Shown: one piece after another, positions 54,160 to 62,516 of the stretch
Layout of the letters: each line of letters begins with the position of its first letter
Position numbering within the stretch: position 1 is the stretch's first letter
From: Geodermatophilus ruber
GTDB taxonomy: Bacteria; Actinomycetota; Actinomycetes; Mycobacteriales; Geodermatophilaceae
Length of the DNA stretch: 64,000 bases
Direction of reading: 5' to 3'
NCBI RefSeq assembly: GCF_900114385.1
Contig: NZ_FOSW01000011.1
Location: 1-64,000, forward strand
The notes under the pieces: model-generated
Databases searched by the model: none
Told to the model about the DNA's origin: nothing
The model's input: only the letters and a program-made list of their open reading frames with translations
Translations under genes and position numbers: made by a program

Positions 54160-55365
54160 ATGCCCATGACCGCCCCGACGTCGGCCCCCACGTACGACGG
54201 CGACATCTACTGCGACGCGGCGCTGCTGGAGCCGTACGAGGACTACCGCAACCTGCGCGAGCTGGGCCCGGCCGTGTGGCTGTCGCAGCACGGCGCCTAC
54301 GCCGTCGCCCGCTACGACGAGGCCCGCGCGGTGCTCATGGACGGCGACACCTTCCGGTCGGCCAACGGCATCGCGCTCAACGAGCCGGCCAACCAGGCGA
54401 TCCTCGGCTGCACGCTGGCCAGCGACGGCGAGCTGCACGCCCACCTGCGGCAGGTGGTGGCCCACCGGCTCACCCCCCGCGCCCTGCGCCCGATGAAGGA
54501 CATGGTCGCCGAGAAGGCCGACGAGCTGGTCGCCGGGCTGGTGGAGAAGGGCTCCTTCGACGCCGTCGCCGACCTGGCCCGCGCACTGCCCCTGTCGATC
54601 GTCCCGGACTTCATCGGCTGGCCGCAGGAGGGCCGCGAGCACCTGCTGCGGTGGGCCGGCGCCAACTTCGACTCCTTCGGTCCGATGAACGCGCGGGTGG
54701 AGCAGGCGCTGCCGCAGTGCGGCGAGATGGCCGCCTTCGGCGCGGAGATCGTCCGCACCCGCAACGTCTCGCCGGGCAGCCTGGGCGCCGGCGTGCTCGA
54801 GGCCGTCGACCAGGGCACCATCACCACCGAGCAGGCGATGATGCTCATGCTCGACTACCTGGCGCCCTCGCTGGACACCACGATCAGCGCCGTCGGCAGC
54901 GCGATCTGGCTGTTCTCCCAGCACCCCGACCAGTGGGACCTGATCCGCAACGACCCGAAGCTCATCCCCAACGCGGTCAACGAGGTCGTCCGGATCGAGT
55001 CCCCGATCCGCGCCTTCGGCCGGCTCGCCAGCCGGGACACCCGGATCGGCGACGTGGAGATCCCCGAGGGCTCGCGCGTGGTGGTCATCTACGCCTCGGC
55101 CAACCGCGACGAGCGCAAGTTCGAGCGCCCCGACGAGTTCGACGTCACCCGGGCCAACGCCGTCCACCAGCTCGGCTTCGGGATGGGCGAGCACGGCTGC
55201 GCCGGCGCCGGCCTGGCCCGGATGGAGACCGAGTCGCTCCTGCAGGCGCTGGCGCCGCGGGTGACCCGGTTCCACCTCGACGGCACCGAGCGGGCGCTGA
55301 ACAACCTCATCCGCGCCTTCGGGCGGGTCGACGTCACCATCGACCGGGCCCCCGCGCAGGGCTGA
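54160..55365 (+). CDS. Cytochrome P450
   Basis: 401 residues, soluble bacterial P450. I-helix LDYLAPSLDTTISAV with the Thr of oxygen activation, ExxR in NEVVRIESP, and the heme Cys in FGMGEHGCAGAGLAR near residue 345. Length and N-terminal PYEDYRNLRELGPAVWL suggest similarity to CYP199-type aromatic O-demethylases/hydroxylases, from memory. No ferredoxin or reductase gene is adjacent, so electron partners are elsewhere. ATG 54160 preferred; GGAAGGA is eleven bases upstream. ATG 54166 is an alternative. Confidence 0.92.
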   Translation: MPMTAPTSAPTYDGDIYCDAALLEPYEDYRNLRELGPAVWLSQHGAYAVARYDEARAVLMDGDTFRSANGIALNEPANQAILGCTLASDGELHAHLRQVVAHRLTPRALRPMKDMVAEKADELVAGLVEKGSFDAVADLARALPLSIVPDFIGWPQEGREHLLRWAGANFDSFGPMNARVEQALPQCGEMAAFGAEIVRTRNVSPGSLGAGVLEAVDQGTITTEQAMMLMLDYLAPSLDTTISAVGSAIWLFSQHPDQWDLIRNDPKLIPNAVNEVVRIESPIRAFGRLASRDTRIGDVEIPEGSRVVVIYASANRDERKFERPDEFDVTRANAVHQLGFGMGEHGCAGAGLARMETESLLQALAPRVTRFHLDGTERALNNLIRAFGRVDVTIDRAPAQG

Positions 55366-55380
55366 GGCCGCCGGCAGTCC

Positions 55381-55424
55381 CGGTGCCCCCGGCACGATCC
55401 CAGCGGGATCGTCCGGGGGCACCG
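55381..55424. terminator. Bidirectional hairpin terminator
   Basis: Arms of 21 and 20 bases (CGGTGCCCCCGGCACGATCC... with one bulged C) around AGC, in the 62-bp gap between the convergent P450 and glycerate kinase genes. Confidence 0.8.
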
Positions 55425-55427
55425 ACG

Positions 55428-56579
55428 TCAGCGCCCTGCCCGGAGGCCCTCGCCGATCCGCCGCCCCACGACCTCCAGCAGCGCGGCGGCCTCGCGCATG
55501 CACCGCGCCTCGTCCGGTTCGATGCCGGTCAGCGTGTGGACGGCGTCCAGGCCGGCCGCCCGGGCCTCGTCCGCGCTGATCAGGCTGCGCCCGGCGACCG
55601 CGACCACCGGCGTGCCGGCCTCCCGCGCCAGCGCGGCCAGCCCGACCGGGCCCTTGCCGCGCAGGCTCTGCGCGTCCAGGGAGCCTTCCCCGACGACGAC
55701 CAGGGCGGCCCCCCGCACGGCGTCGGCGAAGCCGGTCAGGCCCGTCAGCAGCCGCACGCCGGGGGTGAGCCGGGCCCCGAGCACGCCGGCCAGGCCGAAG
55801 GCGATCCCGCCGGCGGCGCCGGCGCCCGGCGCGTCCCGCCGGTCGGCCCCGGTGGCCGCGGCCACCACGTCGGCCCAGCGGGCGAGCGCGGCGTCCAGCC
55901 TCGCCACGGCGGCCGGGGTGGCGCCCTTCTGCGGGCCGTAGACGGCGGCGGCGCCGTCGGGGCCGGTGAGCGGATTGTCGACGTCGCAGGCCACCACCAG
56001 CTCCGCCCCGGCCAGCCGGGGGTCCAGGCCGGCCAGGTCGAGGCGGACCGCGTCGGCCAGGGCGGCGCCGCCCGGGCCGACGTCGCGGCCGTCGGCGGCC
56101 AGCACCCGGGCGCCCAGGCCCACCAGCGCCCCGGCGCCGCCGTCGGTGGTGGCGCTGCCGCCGACGCCGAGGACGATCCGCCGCGCGCCGGCGCCGAGTG
56201 CGTCGGCCACCAGGCGGCCGACGCCGAGGGTGGTGGCCCGCAGCGCGGTCTCCTCGGTGGGGCCCGGCGGCGGCAGCAGCGCGAGGCCGGCGGCGGCGGC
56301 CATCTCCGCCACGGCGGTGTCGCCGCGCAGCGCGTAGCGGGCGGGCACGGGCTCGCCCAGCGGGCCGGGAACCGTGCACGTGCGGGCGGTGAAGCCGGCG
56401 GCCAGCACCATCTCCACGGTGCCCTCGCCGCCGTCGGCGATCGGCTGCGCGACGACGTCCGCCGCGGGCAGGGCGCGTCGCAGGCCCCGGGTGAGCGCCG
56501 CGGCGACCTCGGGCGCGGTCAGCGAGCCCTTGAACTTGTCGGGGGCGAGCACGATCCGCGGCGCTGCCGGGCCTGGCAT
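55428..56579 (-). CDS. Glycerate kinase, GlxK type (type II)
   Basis: 383 residues. Phosphorylates D-glycerate to phosphoglycerate. APDKFKGSLTAPEVA at the N-terminus, PIADGGEGTVE, GVGGSATTDGGAG, and the C-terminal VVVGEGSLDAQSLRGKGP are the family signatures. GAGGAG precedes ATG 56579. Follows the LarA-like gene on the same strand by 35 bases, so the two form a hydroxy-acid module. Confidence 0.93.
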   Translation of the reverse strand: MPGPAAPRIVLAPDKFKGSLTAPEVAAALTRGLRRALPAADVVAQPIADGGEGTVEMVLAAGFTARTCTVPGPLGEPVPARYALRGDTAVAEMAAAAGLALLPPPGPTEETALRATTLGVGRLVADALGAGARRIVLGVGGSATTDGGAGALVGLGARVLAADGRDVGPGGAALADAVRLDLAGLDPRLAGAELVVACDVDNPLTGPDGAAAVYGPQKGATPAAVARLDAALARWADVVAAATGADRRDAPGAGAAGGIAFGLAGVLGARLTPGVRLLTGLTGFADAVRGAALVVVGEGSLDAQSLRGKGPVGLAALAREAGTPVVAVAGRSLISADEARAAGLDAVHTLTGIEPDEARCMREAAALLEVVGRRIGEGLRAGR

Positions 56580-56614
56580 CGGGGCGTCTCCTCGGTCGGT
56601 GCGGGAGGCCGGGG

Positions 56615-57904
56615 TCAGCCGGCGAGGTAGGGGATCGTCTGCGGCCCCTCGGGCAGGTAGCAGACCCGGGCGCCCGGCCCGTGCCGCTCGACGGCCTCGG
56701 CGATCGCCCCGGCGAGATCGGTCACCGGCTCGAGGTGGGCGGCGCGCACCTCCTCCGGCGCCAGCCCGGAGCAGAACAGCCGGACGTCGGCCTTGGCCAG
56801 GATCCGGGCCAGCACCTGCACCTGCCACTGGTCGGGGACGCTGAACCCGGGGGAGCCGATGAGCTCGAGCAGGCCGGCCGGGCCGGCGGCGGCCCCCAGG
56901 ACGTCGGCGAACGACCCGTGCGCGGGCAGGCCGTCGGCGCACTCGGCGGCGACGACGACCGTCCCGCCGGGGCGGACCACCCGCTCGGCGGCCGCCATGC
57001 CCTTCACCGCCTGGTAGAGGTTCTGGTCGAGGGGGAAGCCGGAGTTGGTCGTCACCACGACGTCCACGGGCTCGGGGACGGCGCGCATCGCGGCGGCGCG
57101 GGCCAGCTCGCAGGCGGCCGCGTGCATCCGGAAGAGCTCGCCGCAGACGACGTGGGTGATCCGCTTGTCGCGATCGAGCAGCACGTCCAGGGCCAGGTCC
57201 GGGGGCGAGGCCGCGGCGCAGGCGCGGATGTCGCGGTGCACCGGGTTCTCCTGCACGACGCCCCACGTCGCCAGCGGGCTGCCGATCCGCACGGCGTCGT
57301 GCAGCACCATCACGGTGTCGAGGCCGGCCAGCCCGGGCGCCACCATCTTCGGGCCGCCGCTGAAGCCGGCGAAGAAGTGCGGCTCGACGAAGCCGGTGGT
57401 GATCCGCAGGTCTGCCTCGAGCCAGCGGGAGTTCAGCCACAGGGGCACCCCCTCGCCGACCGTGCCGACGAAGGTGAGGGAGTCCCGGTCGCGGGCGTCG
57501 TGGTTGACGACCTCGCAGCGCGCCACGACCTCGTCGCCGAGCATCTCCCGCAGCTCCTCGGGCGTGTTGCCGCGGTGGGTCCCGGTGGCCACGAGGACGG
57601 TCACCCGGCAGCCGCGCGCGGCGCCGTCGATCTCCTCCAGCAGCGCCCGGAGCACCGGCTCCCGCGGCTGGGCCCGCGTCCCGTCGCAGACGGAGACGGC
57701 GATGGACATGCCGTCGCGCACCAGGGCGGCCAGCGGGGGAGCGCCCAGCGGGGACCTGAGGGCCGCCCGCAGCGCCGTCGCCGGGTCGGCGAGGGCGGGG
57801 TCGTCCCGGGGCGTGATGACCAGCGCGCCGTCCTGGAGGGGGACCTCGACGACGCCCCGGCCGTAGGCCAGGGACACGGTGCGGGGCGTGGAGGTGACCG
57901 TCAT
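56615..57904 (-). CDS. Nickel-pincer lactate racemase-like protein (LarA family)
   Basis: 429 residues of the LarA family. Seen: ATGTHRGNTPEELREMLG (first catalytic His), EPHFFAGFSGGPKMVAPG (second His and the Lys that would anchor the nickel-pincer cofactor), and NPVHRDI (His ligand). LarA epimerises lactate, and homologues act on other 2-hydroxy acids. The maturation genes larB/C/E are not in the window. Co-directional with glycerate kinase; the substrate may be a hydroxy acid from the pathway. Confidence 0.87.
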   Translation of the reverse strand: MTVTSTPRTVSLAYGRGVVEVPLQDGALVITPRDDPALADPATALRAALRSPLGAPPLAALVRDGMSIAVSVCDGTRAQPREPVLRALLEEIDGAARGCRVTVLVATGTHRGNTPEELREMLGDEVVARCEVVNHDARDRDSLTFVGTVGEGVPLWLNSRWLEADLRITTGFVEPHFFAGFSGGPKMVAPGLAGLDTVMVLHDAVRIGSPLATWGVVQENPVHRDIRACAAASPPDLALDVLLDRDKRITHVVCGELFRMHAAACELARAAAMRAVPEPVDVVVTTNSGFPLDQNLYQAVKGMAAAERVVRPGGTVVVAAECADGLPAHGSFADVLGAAAGPAGLLELIGSPGFSVPDQWQVQVLARILAKADVRLFCSGLAPEEVRAAHLEPVTDLAGAIAEAVERHGPGARVCYLPEGPQTIPYLAG

Positions 57905-57929
57905 CCGCTGGGTGCTTCCCGTCCGTTGG

Positions 57930-57976
57930 TCCGTATGCCGACCGGACGTACGGTCACGGTCGCGCGCGCGCGTGTC
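57930..57976 (-). promoter_or_regulatory. Promoter region of the LarA/glycerate kinase genes
   Basis: TTGACA on the minus strand (57971-57976) and the motif GTCCGTATGCCGACC (57930-57944), extending to GTCCG-N9-CGGAC, between it and the start codon at 57904. The -10 is not clear. Confidence 0.4.
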
Positions 57977-58028
57977 AAGCCGCCGGCGGCCGCGGGCGGA
58001 AGGCGATCTCCCCGCACACGTGTGGCTC

Positions 58029-58089
58029 TTGACATAGACCTGGGTCACATTCAAGCTGTCTTCCCGGATGGTTGTCCGTTCTACGGACA
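58029..58089 (+). promoter_or_regulatory. Promoter and operator of the flavin monooxygenase gene
   Basis: TTGACA (58029-58034), 17 bases, CAAGCT (58052-58057), then the perfect palindrome TGTCCGTTCTACGGACA (58073-58089). Confidence 0.65.
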
Positions 58090-58177
58090 CGCGGTGGACC
58101 GCCGTTCGGCGGACCGCCCACCTACCGCTCCCTCTCGATCCGACCGAGCCACGCTCAGCAGAACAGGAGCCGCCACC

Positions 58178-59371
58178 ATGACGACGACCGCACCCGACGC
58201 GGCGCTCGGCCACCAGAACGGCCGGGAGCCGGCCGACCTCGTGGCTGCCGCCCGCGCGCTGCAGCCGCTGGTCCGGGAGAACGCCGCCGCCAACGAGGCG
58301 CAGGGCAAGCTGGTCGACGCCGTCGACGACGCGCTGCACGAGGCGGGTCTCTACGGGATGTGGACGCCCCGTGAGCTCGGCGGGGCCGAGTGCGACCCGC
58401 TCTCCTCGCTGGAGATCGTCCAGGCCCTCGCCGCGGCCGACCCGTCGACCGCCTGGGTGCACATGGCCGCCTCCCTGGCCATCGGCACCGGCGGCGCCTA
58501 CCTGCAGGACGACGCGGTCAAGAAGATGTTCTCCGGTGAGCGCCTGCCGGTCGTGGCCGGCCAGGGCACCCGTCCCGGCACCGCCGTGACCGACGGCGAC
58601 GGCTACCGGCTCAGCGGCGACTGGAGCTTCGCCTCCGGGATCAAGCACTCCCAGTGGATCCACACGCTCGGGATCATCCAGGAGACCGGCGAGCCGCGGA
58701 TCTTCGTCCTGCCGGTGGACGAGGCCGAGCTCATCGAGACCTGGGACGTCATGGGTCTCAAGGCGACCGGCAGCATCGACTACAAGATCCGCGACGCCTT
58801 CGTGCCGGAGACCTTCACCCACCTGGGCCCGGTCGAGACCCCGCTGCGCGGCGGCTGGATCTTCAAGCTCGGCATCATGCACTTCGCGCTCATCGGGCAC
58901 TCCGGCTGGGCGCTGGGTGTCGCCCGGCGGATGCTCGACGACCTCGCCGAGCAGGTCCGCGGCAAGGCCGGCCGCGCCGGGTCGATGGCCGAGAACACCC
59001 GGTTCCACGCCATCTACGGCGAGCTCGAGGCGAAGTACCACGCCGCCCGCGCCTTCGTGTACGAGGTGTGGCGGGACGCCACCGAGACGCTGGAGAACGG
59101 CGGCGTGCTGGACAACGACCAGCGCACCAAGGTCCGGCTGGCGCTCTACAACGCCACCTGGACCGCCGAGGCGATCGCCGTGGAGGTCTACAAGGCGGCC
59201 GGCACCGCGGCGCTGCGCACCGGCCCGATGCAGCAGTACTTCCGGGACATGCACGCCGGCACCCAGCACGTCACGTCGGCTCCGCACGTCCTCGAGGGGT
59301 GCGGCAAGTACCTGGCCGGGCTGGCGCCGAACCACACCTGGCTCTACATGAACCTCGTGCCGCAGGGCTGA
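58178..59371 (+). CDS. Flavin-dependent monooxygenase/acyl-CoA dehydrogenase-like protein (HsaA/HpaB-type)
   Basis: 397 residues with the acyl-CoA dehydrogenase fold (N-terminal helical domain, middle beta domain, C-terminal four-helix bundle). The segments DPSTAWVHMA, SGDWSFASGIKHSQWIHTLG and VMGLKATGSIDYKI are typical of two-component FMN/FAD monooxygenases such as HsaA rather than true dehydrogenases. It would hydroxylate an aromatic substrate with reduced flavin from a separate reductase, not found nearby. AGGAG precedes ATG 58178. Confidence 0.85.
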   Translation: MTTTAPDAALGHQNGREPADLVAAARALQPLVRENAAANEAQGKLVDAVDDALHEAGLYGMWTPRELGGAECDPLSSLEIVQALAAADPSTAWVHMAASLAIGTGGAYLQDDAVKKMFSGERLPVVAGQGTRPGTAVTDGDGYRLSGDWSFASGIKHSQWIHTLGIIQETGEPRIFVLPVDEAELIETWDVMGLKATGSIDYKIRDAFVPETFTHLGPVETPLRGGWIFKLGIMHFALIGHSGWALGVARRMLDDLAEQVRGKAGRAGSMAENTRFHAIYGELEAKYHAARAFVYEVWRDATETLENGGVLDNDQRTKVRLALYNATWTAEAIAVEVYKAAGTAALRTGPMQQYFRDMHAGTQHVTSAPHVLEGCGKYLAGLAPNHTWLYMNLVPQG

Positions 59372-59385
59372 GCGGCTCGCACCAC

Positions 59386-59423
59386 CGAACGGCCGGCCCG
59401 GGGCTCCCCGGGCCGGCCGTTCG
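59386..59423. terminator. Terminator after the flavin monooxygenase gene
   Basis: Perfect 18-base arms starting CGAACGGCCGGCCCGGGG with a two-base centre, right after the stop at 59371. Confidence 0.75.
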
Positions 59424-59457
59424 GCGTGTGCGGCGTTGCGCCGCGCACGCGGAAGGA

Positions 59458-59501
59458 GCGCGGGCGGGGGCGGAAATGGCCATTTCCGCCCCCGCCCGCG
59501 C
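59458..59501. terminator. Terminator for the convergent SDR-ADH-hydrolase operon
   Basis: Perfect 44-base palindrome (GCGCGGGCGGGGGCGGAAAT... arms of 22) between the two convergent units, close to the SDR stop (59529). Confidence 0.75.
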
Positions 59502-59528
59502 CCCTGCCGTGGTTGCGGGTGGTGGAGC

Positions 59529-60344
59529 TCAGAAGACGCCGGTGAGCGCGCCGCCGTCGACCGGGTAGACGCCGCCGGTCATGAACGAGGCGGCGTCGGA
59601 GGCCAGGAGCAGGGCCATGCCCTGGATCTCCTGGGTGTGCCCCATCCGCGCGAGCAGCACCGTGTCCGCCCACGCCTGGTCGACGGCCGGGTCCTTGGGG
59701 CCGCGGCCGCCGATGTTGGTGTGGAACGGGCCGGGGGCGATGCCGTTGACCCGGATGCCGTCCGGGGCCAGGTCGACCGCGGCCTGGCGCACCAGGTTGG
59801 CCAGGGCGCCCTTGGAGGCGCTGTAGCCGTAACCGACCATGGCGTCCGCGCGCAGCCCCGCCGTCGACACGGTGACGACGATCGAGCCGCCGCCCGCGGG
59901 GCGCATGGCCCGGGCGGCCGCGCGGACGGTGGCCAGCGTGCCGATCAGGTTGACCGCCAGCGCGCCGTCGAAGGTCTTCCAGTCCATGTCGTAGACCCGG
60001 CCCTCCTCCGACCGGATCGACGGCCCCCCGGCTATGCCGGCGTTGGCGAAGACCGCGTGCAGCCCGCCGTGCTCCTGCGCCGCGGCGGCCACGGCGGCCT
60101 CCACCGCGGCCGGCTCGGAGACGTCGCAGCACCGCGTGCTGATCGGCCCGCCGGCCGCGGCCAGCGCGGCCGCGCTGCGCTCCAGCTCCTCGGCGTCGCG
60201 GTCGAGCAGGGTCACCGCGGCCCCGCACTGCAGCAGGCCCTCGGCGATGGCCAGGCCCAGCCCGCTGGCGGCGCCGGTCACCAGCGCGTGCCGGCCGTCC
60301 ATGCGCAGCCGGTCGGGCAGCGGGCGCGGATCGGGCGTGGTCAT
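59529..60344 (-). CDS. Short-chain dehydrogenase/reductase
   Basis: 271 residues, classical SDR: TGAASGLGLAIAE cofactor loop near residue 23, NAGIAGG, catalytic Ser in VTVSTAG, YGYSASK (Tyr/Lys) and GGVYPVDGGALTG at the C-terminus. Oxidises or reduces a hydroxyl with NAD(P). ATG 60344 overlaps the stop of the dehydrogenase gene upstream (ATGA). Confidence 0.92.
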   Translation of the reverse strand: MTTPDPRPLPDRLRMDGRHALVTGAASGLGLAIAEGLLQCGAAVTLLDRDAEELERSAAALAAAGGPISTRCCDVSEPAAVEAAVAAAAQEHGGLHAVFANAGIAGGPSIRSEEGRVYDMDWKTFDGALAVNLIGTLATVRAAARAMRPAGGGSIVVTVSTAGLRADAMVGYGYSASKGALANLVRQAAVDLAPDGIRVNGIAPGPFHTNIGGRGPKDPAVDQAWADTVLLARMGHTQEIQGMALLLASDAASFMTGGVYPVDGGALTGVF

Positions 60345-61399
60345 GCGGGGTCCTCTCGGTCGGGGGAAGGGGCGGGGGCGCGCAGGTCGACGAGGACCTT
60401 GACGGCCTCGGCGGCCCTGCCCTCGAGCAGGTGCAGCGCGTCGGTCGTGCCGGTCAAGGGGACGACGTGGCTGACCAGGGCGTCGATCGCGGCGGTGTTG
60501 CGGCGCACCAGCTCGACGGCCGCGGCGAACTCGGCATAGGTGCAGCAGCTGACCCCGAGCACGTCCAGCTCCTTGATCGGCAGCGGCCCGGGGCTGGTCG
60601 GGGCGGAGGCCGCGGTCATGCCGACGACGACCACCCGGCCGCCGTGGCCGGCGAGGTCCATCGCGGTCCCGAGGACGGCGGGGGCGCCCGTGGTGTCGAT
60701 GACGACGTGCGGCCCCTCGGGGCCGGCGTGGGCGTCCACCGCGGCGGCGAGGCCCGGCGCGTCGGGCGCGACGGCGGGGAAGCCCAGGGAAGCGAGGAGC
60801 TCCCGGCGGGAGGCCACCGGGTCGACGACGAGCACGTCGCCGCCCGCGTCGCGGGCGGCCAGCGCGCAGGCGGCGCCGATGGGCCCGGCACCGAGGACGA
60901 CGACGGATTCCTGCGGCGCCACCCGGCCCCGGGCGACGGCGTGGACGGCGATCGACACCGGCTCGACGAGGGAGGTCTGCTCCGCGGTCAGCCCGGTCGT
61001 GACGACCAGCGCCGCGGTGTCGACGAGGAGGTGCTCCTGCAGCGCGCCGTCCCGGTGGACGCCGAGCAGCCGCAGGCGGCTGCACACGTTGACCCGGCCC
61101 TCGCGGCACGGGCGGCAGGCGCCGCACGGGAGGACCGGCCACACCGCGACCCGCTCGCCGGCGGCCGGGCCGCCGGCGGGGTCGGCGGTGGCGACCACTG
61201 CGGAGAACTCGTGGCCCTGCACCCGGGGGAGCAGGCCGTCGTGGGAGGGGCCGAGATCGGCCCGGTAGAGGTGCAGGTCGGAGCCGCAGATGCCCACGGT
61301 CTCGACCCGCAGCAGCGTCTGGCCCGGTCCCGGAGGGCCCGGCTCCGGCCGGTCGGCCAACCGGATGCAGCCCGGGCCCTCCGTGACCGCGGCTCTCAT
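60341..61399 (-). CDS. Zinc-dependent alcohol dehydrogenase
   Basis: 352 residues. Catalytic-zinc motif GICGSDLHLY, GHEFSAVV, structural-zinc cysteines in CGACRPCREGRVNVC, and Rossmann VVVLGAGPIGAACALAA. Threonine/sorbitol dehydrogenase-like subgroup. Both ends overlap neighbours (ATGA), so it is coupled with the SDR and the hydrolase in a three-gene operon. Confidence 0.92.
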   Translation of the reverse strand: MRAAVTEGPGCIRLADRPEPGPPGPGQTLLRVETVGICGSDLHLYRADLGPSHDGLLPRVQGHEFSAVVATADPAGGPAAGERVAVWPVLPCGACRPCREGRVNVCSRLRLLGVHRDGALQEHLLVDTAALVVTTGLTAEQTSLVEPVSIAVHAVARGRVAPQESVVVLGAGPIGAACALAARDAGGDVLVVDPVASRRELLASLGFPAVAPDAPGLAAAVDAHAGPEGPHVVIDTTGAPAVLGTAMDLAGHGGRVVVVGMTAASAPTSPGPLPIKELDVLGVSCCTYAEFAAAVELVRRNTAAIDALVSHVVPLTGTTDALHLLEGRAAEAVKVLVDLRAPAPSPDREDPA

Positions 61400-62202
61400 C
61401 GGGCGGCGGCCTCCGACCCGGTGATGAAGCCCAGGACCTCGGCGGCGACCTCGTCGGGCCGCTCGTGGTGCAGGCCGTGGCGGGTGCGCGGCAGGTCGCG
61501 CAGCTCGGCGCCGGGGATGGCCTTCGCGTAGGCCTCGCTGTGCTCCCGCGGGACGATCACGTCGATCTCCGCGGCGATGACCAACGTGGGGCAGGTGATG
61601 CGCGGCAGCCGGGCCGGCAGCTCGGGGTTGTGCAGGTACGGGTCGCGGGCGAACCGGGCGAAGGCCGCCATGTCCTTCTCGGTCTGGGCGATCGCCTCCG
61701 GGGTGGGCGGCGCCGAGAGCGCGGCCTCGACGAGCGCGTCGTCGTAGAACAGGGCGCGCACCAGGTCCGGCGGGGCCATGGAGAACAGGTCGGCGGGGGG
61801 CGCCTCGGGCACCTCCAGCCCGGCCGGGGCCATGAGCACCAGGTGCTCGACGCGGTCGGGGATGGTGCTGGTCAGCTCCGCGGCGGTCCAGCCACCGAAG
61901 GACGCGCCGACCACGTCGAGCCGGTCGATGCCGAGCTCGTCCAGCAGCGCGATGTAGTGCTGCACCAGGTCGGCCATGGTGGCGACCTCGGGCAGCTCGT
62001 CGCTGTGCCCGAAACCGGGGTGGTCGGGGGCGATCAGGTCGACCGACTGCGACATCCGCTCGTGGAACGGCTCCCAGTTGCCCGCCCCGCCGGCCGCGTG
62101 CAGGAACAGGACCGGGCGCCCCGAGCCCCGGCGGAAGAGGCTGATCTCCCCGGAGCCCATGGGCACCCGGGTGCGGGTCGGTCCAGCAGCCGAATCGGTC
62201 AC
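61396..62202 (-). CDS. Alpha/beta hydrolase
   Basis: 268 residues. LFLHAAGGAGNWEPF oxyanion region, PDHPGFGHSD, the nucleophile elbow GASFGGW (Ser), Asp in the AAEIDVIVP region and His in RTRHGLHHERP. Such hydrolases act on C-C bonds of meta-cleavage products or on esters. GTG start with an AGGAG site. First gene of the operon, behind the palindrome at 62228-62245. Confidence 0.9.
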   Translation of the reverse strand: MTDSAAGPTRTRVPMGSGEISLFRRGSGRPVLFLHAAGGAGNWEPFHERMSQSVDLIAPDHPGFGHSDELPEVATMADLVQHYIALLDELGIDRLDVVGASFGGWTAAELTSTIPDRVEHLVLMAPAGLEVPEAPPADLFSMAPPDLVRALFYDDALVEAALSAPPTPEAIAQTEKDMAAFARFARDPYLHNPELPARLPRITCPTLVIAAEIDVIVPREHSEAYAKAIPGAELRDLPRTRHGLHHERPDEVAAEVLGFITGSEAAAR

Positions 62203-62227
62203 GCTCGTCTCCTGCCTCGAAAGCTCT

Positions 62228-62283
62228 AGCGGACAGTCGTCCGCTCACCGTGCACCGTGACGCATGACACGTCCGCGTGTCAA
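62228..62283 (-). promoter_or_regulatory. Promoter and operator of the hydrolase-ADH-SDR operon
   Basis: Minus-strand TTGACA (62278-62283), 18 bases, CACGGT (62254-62259), then the perfect palindrome AGCGGACAGTCGTCCGCT (62228-62245). Confidence 0.6.
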
Positions 62284-62354
62284 CGCCGCCCCCGTCCGGC
62301 GGGCGGTGGATCGGCGCCCCTTCGGGCCGCGCGCGGCCCGGTGAGCGGCGGACA

Positions 62355-62415
62355 TGTCACGAAACGGACAGCTGTACGCCTGACGGTTGACAGGTGGTGT
62401 GGTCGCTGTCACTGT
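62355..62415 (+). promoter_or_regulatory. Promoter of the sugar-type binding-protein gene
   Basis: TTGACA (62387-62392), 17 bases, CACTGT (62410-62415). An imperfect TGTCACGAAACGGACA (62355-62370) lies upstream, related to the 54089/58073 palindromes. The gap 62203-62516 otherwise holds only the divergent hydrolase promoter and a 100-base leader. Confidence 0.5.
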
Positions 62416-62516
62416 TCCGCCACCACCACGACGCCCGGCCGATCCGCGGCCCCGGCACCCGTGTGCGGCGATCCATCTCGTAGCTGTGCGCCCCCCCGAC
62501 GAAGAGGACGACTTCC

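Noticed and set aside
52900-56379. Minus-strand open frame of more than 1100 codons
   Set aside because: Shadow of the dehydrogenase and P450 genes; only repetitive Arg/Gly/Ala-rich sequence and no start site.
58178-59371. Annotation as a beta-oxidation acyl-CoA dehydrogenase
   Set aside because: The FASGIKHSQW segment and the aromatic-pathway context point to a flavin-dependent monooxygenase of HsaA type.
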